From contig NZ_VFPQ01000001.1 in NCBI RefSeq assembly GCF_006716785.1, positions 4,588,001-4,652,000 of the forward strand: DNA of 64,000 nt, given 5' to 3'. Position numbers and translations under genes: made by a program. This document shows positions 33,803 through 47,166 of the stretch, piece by piece (position 1 is the first letter of the stretch; each line of letters begins with the position of its first letter). This stretch comes from Thermopolyspora flexuosa. Lineage in GTDB: Bacteria; Actinomycetota; Actinomycetes; Streptosporangiales; Streptosporangiaceae. Under the pieces are notes generated by a model, which was not told the origin of the DNA, did not search any database, and was given only the letters and a program-made list of their open reading frames with translations.

Positions 33803-34279
33803 ATGCCCGCGCCGTCGATCGACGCCATCCTGCAGAACTACCAGCCCGTCGAGACCTACCGCAGCTACGCGCAGGCGCAGCGGGCGGTGGACTACCTGTC
33901 CGACCACGGGTTCCCCGTCGCCGGGACCCTGATCATGGGGGTCGACCTGCGCACCGTCGAACGCGTCCTGGGACGCCTCACCTACCTGCGGGCGGCGGCG
34001 CGGGGCGCGGTCGGCGGGGCCTGGTTCGGCCTGCTGCTCGGCCTGTTCCTCGGGCTCTTCACCCGGGGGCCCCTCCCGCTGGTCGCCCTCGTGCTGTGGG
34101 GCCTGGTCTGGGGTGCGATCGCCGGGGCGATCTTCGGCCTGATCTCGCACGCGATGACCGGCGGCGAGCGCGACTTCGTGTCCACCAGCTCGCTCGCCGC
34201 CGAGCGGTACGAGGTGCTCGTGCAGAACGACCAGGTGGCGAGGGCCCACGAGCTGCTGACCGGGCTGCGCGGCGGCTGA
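33803..34279 (+). CDS. General-stress-protein 17M-like membrane protein
   Basis: A 158-residue protein. An N-terminal segment (about 15-45, TYRSYAQAQRAVDYLSDHGFPV) matches the general stress protein 17M-like domain. Two glycine-rich hydrophobic segments follow (about 70-90 and 97-117: GAWFGLLLGLFLGLF, LVLWGLVWGAIAGAIFGLI), probably a membrane hairpin. Function is unknown. Its location between hsp20 and dnaK links it to the same stress response. AGAGGAGA precedes the ATG. Confidence 0.85.
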   Translation: MPAPSIDAILQNYQPVETYRSYAQAQRAVDYLSDHGFPVAGTLIMGVDLRTVERVLGRLTYLRAAARGAVGGAWFGLLLGLFLGLFTRGPLPLVALVLWGLVWGAIAGAIFGLISHAMTGGERDFVSTSSLAAERYEVLVQNDQVARAHELLTGLRGG

Positions 34280-34443
34280 CCAGTCCGGATCACGGCCCGC
34301 GCGTGCCGTGATCACGCAGACCCCGGTCGCCCGCCGCCCCGTCTCCGGCACCGGGGCCGGTGCGGGCGGCCGGGCCGTACCGGACGGACACCAGGACACC
34401 GGCGAAGGGGCGGCCGCACCGCGAGGCAACGAGGGGGAGGACG

Positions 34444-36342
<1,899 letters not shown>

Positions 36343-36347
36343 CCGCA

Positions 36348-36366
36348 GGTACGGCGGTGCCGTACC
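36348..36366 (+). terminator. Hairpin 6 nt after dnaK (possible attenuator)
   Basis: GGTACGGC (36348-36355) and GCCGTACC (36359-36366) pair perfectly around a 3-base loop. It lies inside the operon between dnaK and grpE, so it may lower expression of the downstream genes or stabilise the dnaK 3' end. Confidence 0.55.
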
Positions 36367-36394
36367 GGCGCCGCCCCACAGCTTTGGACGGATC

Positions 36395-37123
36395 ATGGCT
36401 GGACACCACGGACCGGACCGCGACGCCGACCCGCGTGCCCGGGCGCAGGGCGCACCGCCGCCCGGCACGGGACCGCCCGAGGGCGCGCCGCCACAGGCCG
36501 GGCCGGAGCCGGGCGCCGCACCGCACGCCGCGCCCGAAGAGCGCGACCGCCCGGCTCCGCCCTCCCCACCGGAGCCCGAGGTCACGGAGGCGGAAATCCT
36601 TGAGGCCGAGCCCGAGGAGGCCGACGCGCCGCTCGCCCGGCCGGAACCGGCCGAGGAGTCCCCGCTCGTCGCGGAGCTCGACGCCAAGGTCGCCGCGCTC
36701 GAGGACCGCTGGCTGCGGGCCGTAGCCGACCTCGACAACCTGCGCAAACGCATGCTCCGGGACATGGAGCGGGTGCGCGCCGAGGAGCGCGCCCGGGTCG
36801 CCGCCGAGTTCCTGCCGGTGATCGACAACCTGGACCGGGCGCTGGAGCACGCCGACGCCGAGCCCGCGGCCGTGGCCGAGGGCGTGCGGGCGATCCGCGC
36901 CCAGGCGATCGACGTCATGGCCCGGCTCGGCTTCCCGCGGCAGGACGACGAGGGCGCGCCGTTCGACCCCACCCGCCACGAGGCCGTGGGCACGGTCGCC
37001 GACCCCGCGGCCAAGCCCGGCACGGTCGCCAAGGTGCTCCGCCCCGGCTACGGCGAGGACGGCCGCTTCCTGCGCCCGGCGATGGTGGTCGTGGCCACCG
37101 ATCCCGGGCAGGACGGGACGTGA
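36395..37123 (+). CDS. grpE: Nucleotide exchange factor GrpE
   Basis: A 242-residue cochaperone releasing ADP from DnaK. The first 85 residues are a disordered Pro/Glu-rich extension. A long helix follows (LVAELDAKVAALEDRWLRAVADLDNLRKRM), with the FLPVIDNLDRALEH motif and a C-terminal beta domain containing FDPTRHEAVGTV. It is longer than most GrpE proteins because of the N-terminal tail. The ATG at 36395 has only a weak ribosome site, which may mean reduced translation relative to dnaK. Confidence 0.95.
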   Translation: MAGHHGPDRDADPRARAQGAPPPGTGPPEGAPPQAGPEPGAAPHAAPEERDRPAPPSPPEPEVTEAEILEAEPEEADAPLARPEPAEESPLVAELDAKVAALEDRWLRAVADLDNLRKRMLRDMERVRAEERARVAAEFLPVIDNLDRALEHADAEPAAVAEGVRAIRAQAIDVMARLGFPRQDDEGAPFDPTRHEAVGTVADPAAKPGTVAKVLRPGYGEDGRFLRPAMVVVATDPGQDGT

Positions 37124-37138
37124 CGGCGGGGCGGGCCG

Positions 37139-38080
37139 ATGGCCGAGCGTGACTTCTACGAGATCCTCGGGGTGCCGCGGACCGCGACCCAGGAGGAGAT
37201 CCAGCGCGCCTACCGCAAGCTCGCCCGCAAGTACCACCCGGACGTCAACAAGGACCCCGGCGCGGCCGACCGGTTCAAGGAGATCTCCGAGGCGTACCAC
37301 GTGCTGTCCGACCCCAAGACGCGCAAGCGGTACGACGCGTTCGGGCCGAACTTCCGGCAGGTGCCGGAGGACATCGACCCGGAGATGTACGCCCGGGCGG
37401 GTGCCGGGGCCGGGCACGGCGGCGGGCCCGGGTGGCACCGGGCGGGCGGCCGCGGCCCGTTCGGGTTCGGCGGGTTCGGGGTCGACATCGACCTGGAGGA
37501 CCTGTTCGGCGACATCTTCGGCGGGCGTGCGCACGGCCCGATCCCCGGCCCCGACCAGGAGGCCGAGCTCGTGCTCACCGTCGAGGAGGCGTACCGGGGC
37601 GGGCGGCGCACGATCACCGTCAGTGGCCCGGCCGGCCCGCGCACGCTCACCGTGACGATCCCGGCCGGGGTGACGAACGGCCAGCGCATCCGCCTCTCCG
37701 GGCAGGGCGGTGCCGGGATCGACGGCGGCCCGCCCGGCGACCTCTACCTGATCGTCCGGCTCGCCGAGCACCCCCGCTACCGCGTGGACGGGCGCGACAT
37801 CCACGTGCGGCTGCCGGTGGCGCCGTGGGAGGCCGCGCTCGGCGCGACCGTCACGCTCGACACCCCCGCCGGCCCGGCGAGCGTGAAGGTGCCGCCCGGC
37901 ACCTCCAGCGGACGGCGGCTCCGGCTGCGCGGCCGCGGCCTGCCCAACCCGCGCGGCGAGCCCGGCGACCTCTACGCCGAGGTGCGGATCATGGTCCCCG
38001 CCGAGCCCACCGAGGCCGAGCGCCGCCTGTTCGAGCAGCTCGCGTCCGTGTCCTGCTTCGACCCGAGGAGGCCGCGATGA
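37139..38080 (+). CDS. cbpA: CbpA-type J-domain chaperone (DnaJ without zinc finger)
   Basis: A 313-residue J-protein. The J-domain covers residues 1-70 with the HPD motif at 33-35. A Gly/Phe-rich linker follows ([27 protein letters not shown]), then two beta-sandwich substrate-binding domains ([19 protein letters not shown]). The Cys-rich zinc domain of classical DnaJ is absent, which is the CbpA architecture. Its stop overlaps the start of the cbpM-like gene (ATGA). GCGGGGCGGGCCG precedes the ATG, a poor ribosome site. Confidence 0.94.
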   Translation: MAERDFYEILGVPRTATQEEIQRAYRKLARKYHPDVNKDPGAADRFKEISEAYHVLSDPKTRKRYDAFGPNFRQVPEDIDPEMYARAGAGAGHGGGPGWHRAGGRGPFGFGGFGVDIDLEDLFGDIFGGRAHGPIPGPDQEAELVLTVEEAYRGGRRTITVSGPAGPRTLTVTIPAGVTNGQRIRLSGQGGAGIDGGPPGDLYLIVRLAEHPRYRVDGRDIHVRLPVAPWEAALGATVTLDTPAGPASVKVPPGTSSGRRLRLRGRGLPNPRGEPGDLYAEVRIMVPAEPTEAERRLFEQLASVSCFDPRRPR

Positions 38081-38453
38081 GCTTCGGCATGGTCCGGATC
38101 ACCCGGACCGACCTGATGGACCCGGACGCGTTCGCGCGGGCCTGCGGGCTCCACCCCGAGCTGGTACGCCGCCTGGTGGTGCTCGGCCTGCTCGAGGCGT
38201 TCACCGACCGGTCCGGGCGGATGTGGCTGCCGCGGTCCCAGCTCGCGGTCGCCGCCCGCATCCAGCGGCTGCGCGCCGCGCTCCCGGTCAACTACGCCGC
38301 GCTCGGGCTCGTCATCGACCTGCTCGACCGCATCGCCGAACTCGAGGCCGCGCTGCGCCGCCGCCCCGCCGCCGGGCCGCCGGGCGCCGCGGCCGGCCGT
38401 ACCCGGCCCCAGCCCCTGGCGCGCAGGCCGGATGACACCTACCGCACCTGGGG

Positions 38454-38457
<4 letters not shown>
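38077..38457 (+). CDS. cbpM: CbpM-like chaperone modulator (MerR-type winged helix)
   Basis: A 126-residue protein with a MerR-like helix-turn-helix ([40 protein letters not shown]) and a helical tail with leucine heptads ([18 protein letters not shown]). CbpM proteins bind the J-domain of CbpA and block it from DnaK. The 4-bp ATGA overlap with the cbpA-type gene implies tight stoichiometry. HspR is the other MerR-like protein found next to dnaK, but this sequence lacks the HspR core pattern seen at 5768. The gene ends overlapping the clpB start (GTGA). Confidence 0.83.
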
Positions 38458-41078
<2,621 letters not shown>

Positions 41079-41085
41079 CCGCCGG

Positions 41086-42003
41086 TCACGGCAGGCCGGG
41101 CGCCCGGCGCGCCGGGTCGTCGGCGGCCGCGGCGAGCCAGGCGAGGTTCTCCTTGCCCTCGACCACGGAGGAGGTGAGCGTGCCCACCTCGGCGATGGTG
41201 ATCGCGATCTCGTCGCCGGGGCGCAGCGTGAACGGCAGGTCCGGCACGAGGCAGGTGCCGGTGGCGAGCACCACACCGTCGGGGAACACGTCGGCGCGGA
41301 ACAGGTACGCCACGAGGTCGTCGAGCCTGCGGTGGAGCTGGGCCGTGCTCGCCGTACCGGACCAGGCGACCTCGCCGTCGCGGCGGATGACGAGCTCGAT
41401 GGCGAGCGCGTACGGGTCGGCCACCTCCCAGGCCGGGCGGATCGCCGGGCCGACGCCGCAGCCGCCCAGGTACACCTTGGCCTGCGGCAGATAGAGCGGG
41501 TTCTCGCCCTCGATGGTGCGCGAGCTCATGTCGTTCACCACCGTGTAGCCGGCGATCTCGGCGTGCCGGTTGAGCACGAGGCCGAGCTCGGGTTCGGGCA
41601 CGTCGACCGCGGAGTCGGCACGGATCGCCACGGACTCGCCGTCGCCGGTCACCCGCCAGGCCGCGGACTTGAAGAACAGCTCGGGCCGCTCGGCGTCGTA
41701 GACGAGCTCGTAGACGTCGGCCGCCTTCTCGCTCTCCACCTTCCGGGCGTCCCGGGACCGCTCGTAGGTGACCCCGGCGGCCCACACCTCCATGCGGCCG
41801 TCGACCGGGGGCAGCAGCCGCGCCTTCGCGGTCTCGTGGCGGGGCCCGTCGGCGGCGGCGCACCGCTCGCGCACCTCGGCGAGCGGGAGCCGCAGCAGGT
41901 CGGCCACCCCCGTGAGGCCGGACAGCTCGGTGATCACTTCCCCGTCGTCGACGCCGAGCGCGCTGCGGCCGGTCGCCGGGCTGATAAATCGCACGACACG
42001 CAT
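41086..42003 (-). CDS. Fumarylacetoacetate hydrolase (FAH) family protein
   Basis: A 305-residue metal-dependent hydrolase or isomerase. The FAH fold shows VWAAGVTYERSRDAR, the metal ligands in ELFFKS and EPELGLVLN, GYTVVNDMSSRTIE and the C-terminal GTCLVPDLPFTLRPGDEI. Relatives act on acylpyruvates or on 2-keto-3-deoxy sugar acids; the substrate is not evident. AAGGAG with 5-bp spacing supports the ATG at 42003 rather than a GTG two codons earlier. It is convergent with clpB (8 bp apart), and its upstream region carries phased ATAAC repeats. Confidence 0.92.
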   Translation of the reverse strand: MRVVRFISPATGRSALGVDDGEVITELSGLTGVADLLRLPLAEVRERCAAADGPRHETAKARLLPPVDGRMEVWAAGVTYERSRDARKVESEKAADVYELVYDAERPELFFKSAAWRVTGDGESVAIRADSAVDVPEPELGLVLNRHAEIAGYTVVNDMSSRTIEGENPLYLPQAKVYLGGCGVGPAIRPAWEVADPYALAIELVIRRDGEVAWSGTASTAQLHRRLDDLVAYLFRADVFPDGVVLATGTCLVPDLPFTLRPGDEIAITIAEVGTLTSSVVEGKENLAWLAAAADDPARRAPGLP

Positions 42004-42045
42004 CTCCACTCCTTAGGTCGCGGCTCGCCTCCGTGGCGTCGTGAC

Positions 42046-42079
42046 ATAACGCGTCATAACGCTAGATAACACGCGTAAC
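42046..42079. promoter_or_regulatory. 10-bp-phased ATAAC repeats upstream of the FAH gene
   Basis: ATAAC occurs at 42046, 42056 and 42066 and GTAAC at 42075, each followed by a G/C-rich half, so the motif recurs once per helical turn on one face of the DNA. This is the pattern of a cooperative operator array. It lies 43-76 bp upstream of the FAH start codon. Confidence 0.55.
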
Positions 42080-42224
42080 GGCCATCCGAGTATGACGTCC
42101 GGTCAGGCGGGGGAGAATGCCCGAGCGACGGCCCGGCCCGGATCCGGGGGATCCGCCGGTCACCGTCGCCCGTGTCCGGTACGCCCTCGGCAGGGGGCGA
42201 AGGTGTGCTAGGGATGTCCGGGTG

Positions 42225-43283
42225 ATGCCGTTGACTCCGTTGCGATCACGCGGCGGCCCCGCGATGGGGCGGGCCGCCCGGGGCGTGCGCCGTCCGGTCG
42301 CGTCCGCCCTGCTCGCCGTGGCCATGCTCGCCGCCGCCGGATGCGCGGGCGGCGCCGCGCCGCAGGAGACACGGCAGGCCGGTCCGGGTACGGCGGGCGG
42401 CGGTGCGCCGCAGGGCGCCGCCGCGCCGGCCGGGGGCGCGCGGGCCGCGGCCGAGGCGGTGACCCGGCGGCCACGGATCCCCAAGGGCGTCACCCCCGGC
42501 TACATGGTGTTCGACACCAAGACCGGCAAGGTCACCGCGCAGTACCGGGCCCACGCCCGGTACCGGTCGGCCTCCGTGGTGAAGGTCCTCATCGCGCTCG
42601 ACTACCTGGAGTCCCGGCCGCGCGGGTCGGCGATCCCCAAGCGCGATCTGGCGCTGCTGCAGCCGATGCTGCGGTCGAGCCACGACGACGCGGCCTCGGC
42701 GCTGTGGCGGCGGGGCGGCCAGCGGGCGATCATCCAGCGCATGGCGCGGCGGCTGCGGCTCACCGACAGCGGGCCGCCGCCCGCCGACAAGCCCGGGTAC
42801 TGGGGCTACACCGCGATCAGCGCGGCCGACGTGGTGAAGATCTACCGCTACCTGCTGGAACGCGCCGACCCCGCGCACCGCGCGTTCATCCTCGGCAACC
42901 TGCGCAAGGCCACCAAGTGCGGGGCCGACGGGTTCTACCAGTACTTCGGCATCCCGGACGCGGCGCCGCGGCCGTGGGCGGTGAAGCAGGGCTGGTCCGG
43001 GTACGGCATGACGCCGCCGGTCCCCTGCGCCCGGACGCGGGCCTCGTCGCTGACGGCCACCCCCGCCGCGGCCACGACGGCCGCCGCGCGGCGGGCGGCC
43101 GCGGGGGCGCCCGGGGTCGACTTCACCCGGCCCGTGCTGCACACCACCGGCCTCGTCGGGCGAAATGAACGTTTCATCATGGCCGTGCTCACCTCCCAGC
43201 CCAGGGGCGCCACCTGGCAGAGCTCGGTGGCCCGGATCACCGCGCTGACCAAGGAGGTGTACCGGGCGGGCGTCCGCGAGTAG
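42225..43283 (+). CDS. Lipoprotein with serine beta-lactamase/PBP-like fold
   Basis: A protein of about 352 residues. A signal peptide ends in the lipobox AAAGC (Cys near residue 39), followed by a Gly/Ala/Pro linker to about residue 85. The extracellular domain has an SxxK pattern (YRSASVVKVLIALDYL), with later candidates for the second and third active-site motifs (SSHDDAASALW; VKQGWSGYG), as in class A beta-lactamase-like hydrolases. The third motif is K-Q-G rather than K-T/S-G, so activity against beta-lactams is doubtful. The start is uncertain: ATG 42225 or ATG 42264. Confidence 0.75.
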   Translation: MPLTPLRSRGGPAMGRAARGVRRPVASALLAVAMLAAAGCAGGAAPQETRQAGPGTAGGGAPQGAAAPAGGARAAAEAVTRRPRIPKGVTPGYMVFDTKTGKVTAQYRAHARYRSASVVKVLIALDYLESRPRGSAIPKRDLALLQPMLRSSHDDAASALWRRGGQRAIIQRMARRLRLTDSGPPPADKPGYWGYTAISAADVVKIYRYLLERADPAHRAFILGNLRKATKCGADGFYQYFGIPDAAPRPWAVKQGWSGYGMTPPVPCARTRASSLTATPAAATTAAARRAAAGAPGVDFTRPVLHTTGLVGRNERFIMAVLTSQPRGATWQSSVARITALTKEVYRAGVRE

Positions 43284-43454
43284 CCGCACCGCCCGGCCCG
43301 GCCGTACCGGGCGGGCGGCCGTACCGGCCGGATGCGGACAAAAGCCCACCTCCCAACCCTCGGGACGGCGCTGTAGCGTGTCGCCGAACCCACCCCGAAC
43401 ATCCCGAACCAGTGCGGTTCGGGCACACGTCAGGCGTTCACCGAGGGAGACGGT

Positions 43455-44576
43455 ATGGCGGTGAAGTGTCGCGCTGAGCACGTCGGCAGCCTGCTGCGTC
43501 CGCCCGCGCTGCTGGAGGCCCGCGCCGCGCACAAGCGGGGCGAGATCTCCGACGAGGAGCTGCGGGCCCGGGAGGACGAGGCCGCGCTCGCCGCGCTCGA
43601 GCTGCAGCGCTCGGTCGGCCTGCAGATCTTCACCGACGGCGAGGTACGGCGCGCCACCTGGATGGCCGGCCTGCTCGAGCAGCTCGGCGGCGTGGTGCCG
43701 GTCGAGGCGCCCAAGCACATCTGGCACCGGGACGACGGCGAGCCACCGGAGGACGAGACCGACTTCGAGATGGTGGCCGCCCGCGACAAGCTCTACCGGA
43801 AGAAGACGCTCACCCTCGCCGAGGCCGAGTTCCTGCTGCGCCACTCCCCCGGCCAGTTCAAGATCACGATGATGAGCGCGTCGATGGGCCCGATGCTCTG
43901 GCACAAGGACGTGAGCCCGCCCACCTACCCGACGCCGGCCGACATGATGCGGGACCTGGTGCCGCTGCAGATCAAGGAGATCGAGGAGCTCATCGAGCTC
44001 GGCGTCACCTGGATCCAGCTCGACTCGCTCGGCTACAACCGGGTCATCGACCGCCGGTTCGAGGCGGCGATCGGCGGCACGGACAGCGAGAAGGCGCGCC
44101 AGACCCACCTCGAGCGCACGGTCGCCGTCGACGCCGAGCTGGTCCGCGCCGCCAAGCGCAAGAACCCCGACGTGACGGTCGGCATGCACATCTGCCGGGG
44201 CAACAACCGCAGCGCCTGGATGTCCGAGGGCGGCTACGACCCGATCGCCGAGAAGCTGTTCACCCAGGTCGGGGTCGACCGGTTCCTGCTCGAGTACGAC
44301 TCCGAGCGCGCCGGTGGCTTCGAGCCGCTCCGCTTCGTGCCGAAGGGCACCACGGTCGTGCTCGGCCTCGTCTCGTCCAAGACCCCCGTGCTCGAGTCCC
44401 AGGACGACCTGCTGCGCCGGATCGAGGAGGCGTCGCGGTACGTCGACCCCGAGTACCTGGCGATCAGCCCGCAGTGCGGCTTCGCGTCCACCGCGCTCGG
44501 CAACCTGCTCACCGTCGACGACCAGCGCCGCAAGCTCGAGCTCGTGGTCTCCACGGCCGAGCGCGCCTGGGGCTGA
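43455..44576 (+). CDS. MetE C-terminal-domain family (cobalamin-independent methionine synthase-like) protein
   Basis: A 373-residue TIM-barrel protein related to the catalytic half of MetE. Zn ligands are visible as His and Cys in VGMHICRGNN and Cys in SPQCGFAS; the opening is AEHVGSLLRPPALLEA. It lacks the N-terminal MetE domain, so it resembles archaeal-type MetE or the YxjG group, which transfer methyl groups to thiols from alternative donors. Classical methionine synthase activity is not proven. The ATG at 43455 follows GAGGGAGACGGT. A broken copy of the chrA 5' end follows. Confidence 0.88.
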   Translation: MAVKCRAEHVGSLLRPPALLEARAAHKRGEISDEELRAREDEAALAALELQRSVGLQIFTDGEVRRATWMAGLLEQLGGVVPVEAPKHIWHRDDGEPPEDETDFEMVAARDKLYRKKTLTLAEAEFLLRHSPGQFKITMMSASMGPMLWHKDVSPPTYPTPADMMRDLVPLQIKEIEELIELGVTWIQLDSLGYNRVIDRRFEAAIGGTDSEKARQTHLERTVAVDAELVRAAKRKNPDVTVGMHICRGNNRSAWMSEGGYDPIAEKLFTQVGVDRFLLEYDSERAGGFEPLRFVPKGTTVVLGLVSSKTPVLESQDDLLRRIEEASRYVDPEYLAISPQCGFASTALGNLLTVDDQRRKLELVVSTAERAWG

Positions 44577-44600
44577 GCGCGCGCCTCGCCGTACGGGCCC

Positions 44601-44818
44601 GGAGGCCGTGTTTCTCCGGCGGCGCGGCCTTCGGGCCCTGTCGTGTGCGACGGCGCGGTGATCGCTGGGAAGGTGTCCTGCGGTGACGGGTGGCGTGTGC
44701 CAGGCGGGAGGACACGATGACCGATGCGCCGGACGGCGGCACGGCGGCCGGACCACGCTGACGGGCGCTCGCCGACGTGACGGCCGCCTTCCCCAAGCTC
44801 AGCCGGATCGGCTTCCCC
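44601..44818 (+). pseudogene. Duplicated, truncated copy of the chrA 5' region
   Basis: This stretch matches 44819-45035 with a 217-bp period, including the ribosome site GGGAGGACACG and the start codon. The copy encodes MTDAPDGGTAAGPR and then a TGA (44717-44761), and its continuation toward the membrane segment has drifted. It is a tandem duplication whose upstream copy is now non-functional, although it could still be a short upstream ORF affecting chrA. Confidence 0.75.
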
Positions 44819-44933
44819 GGAAGCCGTGTTCTGCGGCGGCGCCGCCTGCGGGCCCCTTTCCGCGCGACGATGCGTTGATCGCAGGGGAAGGTGTCCTGCG
44901 GGACGGGTGGCGTGTGCCAGGCGGGAGGACACG

Positions 44934-46562
44934 ATGACCGATGCGCCGGACGGCGGCACGGCGGCCGGGCCGCGGTGGCGGGTGCTCGCCGAGGTGGCGG
45001 CCGTCTTCCTCAAGCTGGGCCTGATCGGCTTCGGCGGTCCGGCCGCCCACATGGCGCTCATGCGCGACGAGCTGGTACGGCGCCGCGGCTGGGTGAGCGA
45101 CCAGCGCTTCCTCGACCTGATGGGCGCGGTCAACTTCATCCCCGGCCCGAACTCGACCGAGCTCGCCATCCATCTCGGCCACGACCGCGCCCGCTCGCGC
45201 GGCCTCATCGTGGCCGGGGTCTGCTTCATCCTCCCGGCCTTCGCGATCGTCACCGCCCTCGCCTGGGCGTACGTCCGCTACGGCACCACCCCAGCCGTGG
45301 CCGGCCTGCTCTACGCCGTCAAGCCCGTGGTCGTGGCCATCGTCGTCTGGGCGATCGCCGGCCTCCTGCGGACCGCTGTGAAAGACCGCATGACCGGCGT
45401 GGCCGCCGCGGCGGGCCTCGCCGCCTACCTGCTCGGCGTGAACGAGCTGGCCGTACTCGCCGCCGGCGGCCTCCTCGTCACCGCCGTCCGCACCCGCGCC
45501 TCCTGGCTCCCCGGCCGGCTCGGCCGCGGTTCCGGCACCGGCCTCGGAAGCGGGCGTGGCCGGTCGAGCCGGTCGGCCGATGCCGGCCCCGGCGAGGATG
45601 ACGGCGACCAGGACGCACCCTCGGGTGACCGCACACGCGGCGCGAGCGCCCGGACCACCGGCGGCGACAGGCGCGAGGCAGGCACAAGCCACCGTCACAC
45701 GGACGAGACCACCCGAGACTCCGGCCAAAAAGACTCCGGCACCGACGAGAACAGCCGCCATACGGACGGCCACGGCGGCAGTGCCACCGCGAACGACCGT
45801 GACCCGAGCGGGAGTGATCGGGACACCGGCGAGGGCCGGGAGGCCCGCCCGAGCCATCACGACACGAACGCGACCGGCGAAGACGGCCCCGACGGGAACG
45901 GCCGCCGTACGAACGGAAACGGCGGCGGCACCGACGCGAACGACCACGATCCGGACGGGAGCCCACCGGGCGCCACCGGCGGCCTCCCCGCGCTCCTGGC
46001 CCCGCTCGCCGCCCCGTACTTCCCCGACCCCACCGGCGGCCAGCTCGCCCAGCTCTTCCTGACCTTCTTGAAGATCGGCGCCGTCCTGTACGGCAGCGGC
46101 TACGTCCTTCTCGCCTTCCTCGAAGGCGACCTCGTCGAGCGCCTCGGGTGGATCACCAACACCCAGCTCCTCGACGCCGTCTCCATCGGCCAGGTCACCC
46201 CGGGCCCCGTCTTCACCACCGCCACCTTCATCGGCTACCTGGTCATGGGCCTCCCCGGCGCCGTCCTCGCCACCATCGCCATCTTCCTGCCGTCCTTCGT
46301 CTTCGTCGGCCTCCTCACCCGCATCATCGACGTCATCCGCAACCGCACCTGGTCCGCCGCCTTCCTCGACGGCGTCAACGCCACCGCCCTCGCCCTCATG
46401 ACCGGCGTCACCCTCCACCTGGCCCGCGACGCCTTGGTCGACCCCCTCACCGTCGCGCTCGCTGTCCTCGCCCTCCTCCTTCAATGGCGCACCCGCCTCA
46501 ACACCGCCTGGCTCATCGGCGCCGCCGCCGCCCTCGGCGCGGTCCGCGCCCTCATTCTCTGA
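44934..46562 (+). CDS. chrA: Chromate-transporter family protein (ChrA) with an extended linker
   Basis: A 542-residue CHR-family membrane protein. Each half has the family signature: FLKLGLIGFGGPAAHMALM with FIPGPNSTELA in the first (about 20-190), and FLKIGAVLYGSGYVLLAFLEG with QVTPGPVFTTATFIGYL in the second (about 370-540). CHR proteins export chromate by proton exchange in known cases; many homologues have no tested substrate. Residues about 195-350 are a hydrophilic Asp/Gly/Thr/His/Asn-rich linker of about 150 residues, making this far longer than the usual 400. The ATG at 44934 follows GGGAGGACACG. Confidence 0.9.
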   Translation: MTDAPDGGTAAGPRWRVLAEVAAVFLKLGLIGFGGPAAHMALMRDELVRRRGWVSDQRFLDLMGAVNFIPGPNSTELAIHLGHDRARSRGLIVAGVCFILPAFAIVTALAWAYVRYGTTPAVAGLLYAVKPVVVAIVVWAIAGLLRTAVKDRMTGVAAAAGLAAYLLGVNELAVLAAGGLLVTAVRTRASWLPGRLGRGSGTGLGSGRGRSSRSADAGPGEDDGDQDAPSGDRTRGASARTTGGDRREAGTSHRHTDETTRDSGQKDSGTDENSRHTDGHGGSATANDRDPSGSDRDTGEGREARPSHHDTNATGEDGPDGNGRRTNGNGGGTDANDHDPDGSPPGATGGLPALLAPLAAPYFPDPTGGQLAQLFLTFLKIGAVLYGSGYVLLAFLEGDLVERLGWITNTQLLDAVSIGQVTPGPVFTTATFIGYLVMGLPGAVLATIAIFLPSFVFVGLLTRIIDVIRNRTWSAAFLDGVNATALALMTGVTLHLARDALVDPLTVALAVLALLLQWRTRLNTAWLIGAAAALGAVRALIL

Positions 46563-46589
46563 CCCTTCCAGTACACGGCCAGGCTTTTC

Positions 46590-46608
46590 GTTCATCACAA
46601 TGATGAAC
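46590..46608. promoter_or_regulatory. Inverted repeat at the left edge of the low-GC island
   Basis: GTTCATCA-CAA-TGATGAAC has perfect 8-bp arms and a 3-bp loop, 28 bp after the chrA stop and 150 bp before the mCpol gene. It may be the chrA terminator or an operator of the defence operon. The GC content drops immediately after it. Confidence 0.5.
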
Positions 46609-46757
46609 AAACTCGCCGGCCCTGTCGGCCCACAGACTTACTCGTTAAAATCCGTTCGACCACCCTCGCCGCCTCCGCTCGTCGACTACTGCCACCTCAC
46701 GAGCCGAAACCCGATCCACCCGAGACTCTTCCACCTTTCATCGAGACAGAAGCGAGC

Positions 46758-47165
46758 GTGACGCAGATGAACGATGAACCCGACAACGAACCGTCTGGCC
46801 ACGACACCTTTGCGTACTTTGACGGTGATGACATCGGGCCGAGGTTGGAGCTACTGCTACTGGACAACAAGATAGAGGAGGCCCGCCAATACAGCTTGTC
46901 AATCAATCAAGCCCTGACCCAGGCCCGCACATTACTAGAGGACATCCACCCGGTAGAAGTCATTATTTTCGGCGGGGATGATCTATTCGTTTCCTGGCCG
47001 GACGACAAAGTCGCGCTATCAGATATCGAAAACGTGAAACGAGTATTTCTTGAGATGACCGGCAACACCATGAGCGTCGGATTGGGCCGGTCACCGAAGG
47101 AGGCCATGCACAACCTTCGCCGCGCGAAGTTACTCGGCAAAGACAAGATCGTTCAACCGTTGTGA
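46758..47165 (+). CDS. Minimal CRISPR polymerase (mCpol) nucleotide cyclase
   Basis: A 135-residue stand-alone palm domain related to the Cas10 polymerase/GGDEF fold. The first metal motif is FAYFDGDDIG (about residues 21-30) and the second is VIIFGGDDLFVSW (about 73-85), so both catalytic Asp sets are intact. A basic helical end (MHNLRRAKLLGKDKIV) completes the domain. No HD, Zn-finger or regulatory domain is attached. It likely makes a cyclic (oligo)nucleotide second messenger. The GTG at 46758 is a possible start, the ATG at 46767 an alternative. The stop is 1 nt before the ATG of the CARF-like effector, so they are coupled. Confidence 0.85.
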   Translation: MTQMNDEPDNEPSGHDTFAYFDGDDIGPRLELLLLDNKIEEARQYSLSINQALTQARTLLEDIHPVEVIIFGGDDLFVSWPDDKVALSDIENVKRVFLEMTGNTMSVGLGRSPKEAMHNLRRAKLLGKDKIVQPL

Positions 47166-47166
47166 G

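Noticed and set aside
46758-47165. mCpol protein as an ordinary GGDEF diguanylate cyclase
   Set aside because: It is only 135 residues, the motif is GGDDL rather than GGDEF/GGEEF, and the first metal motif FDGDDIG plus the CARF-like partner fit the Cas10-palm group better.
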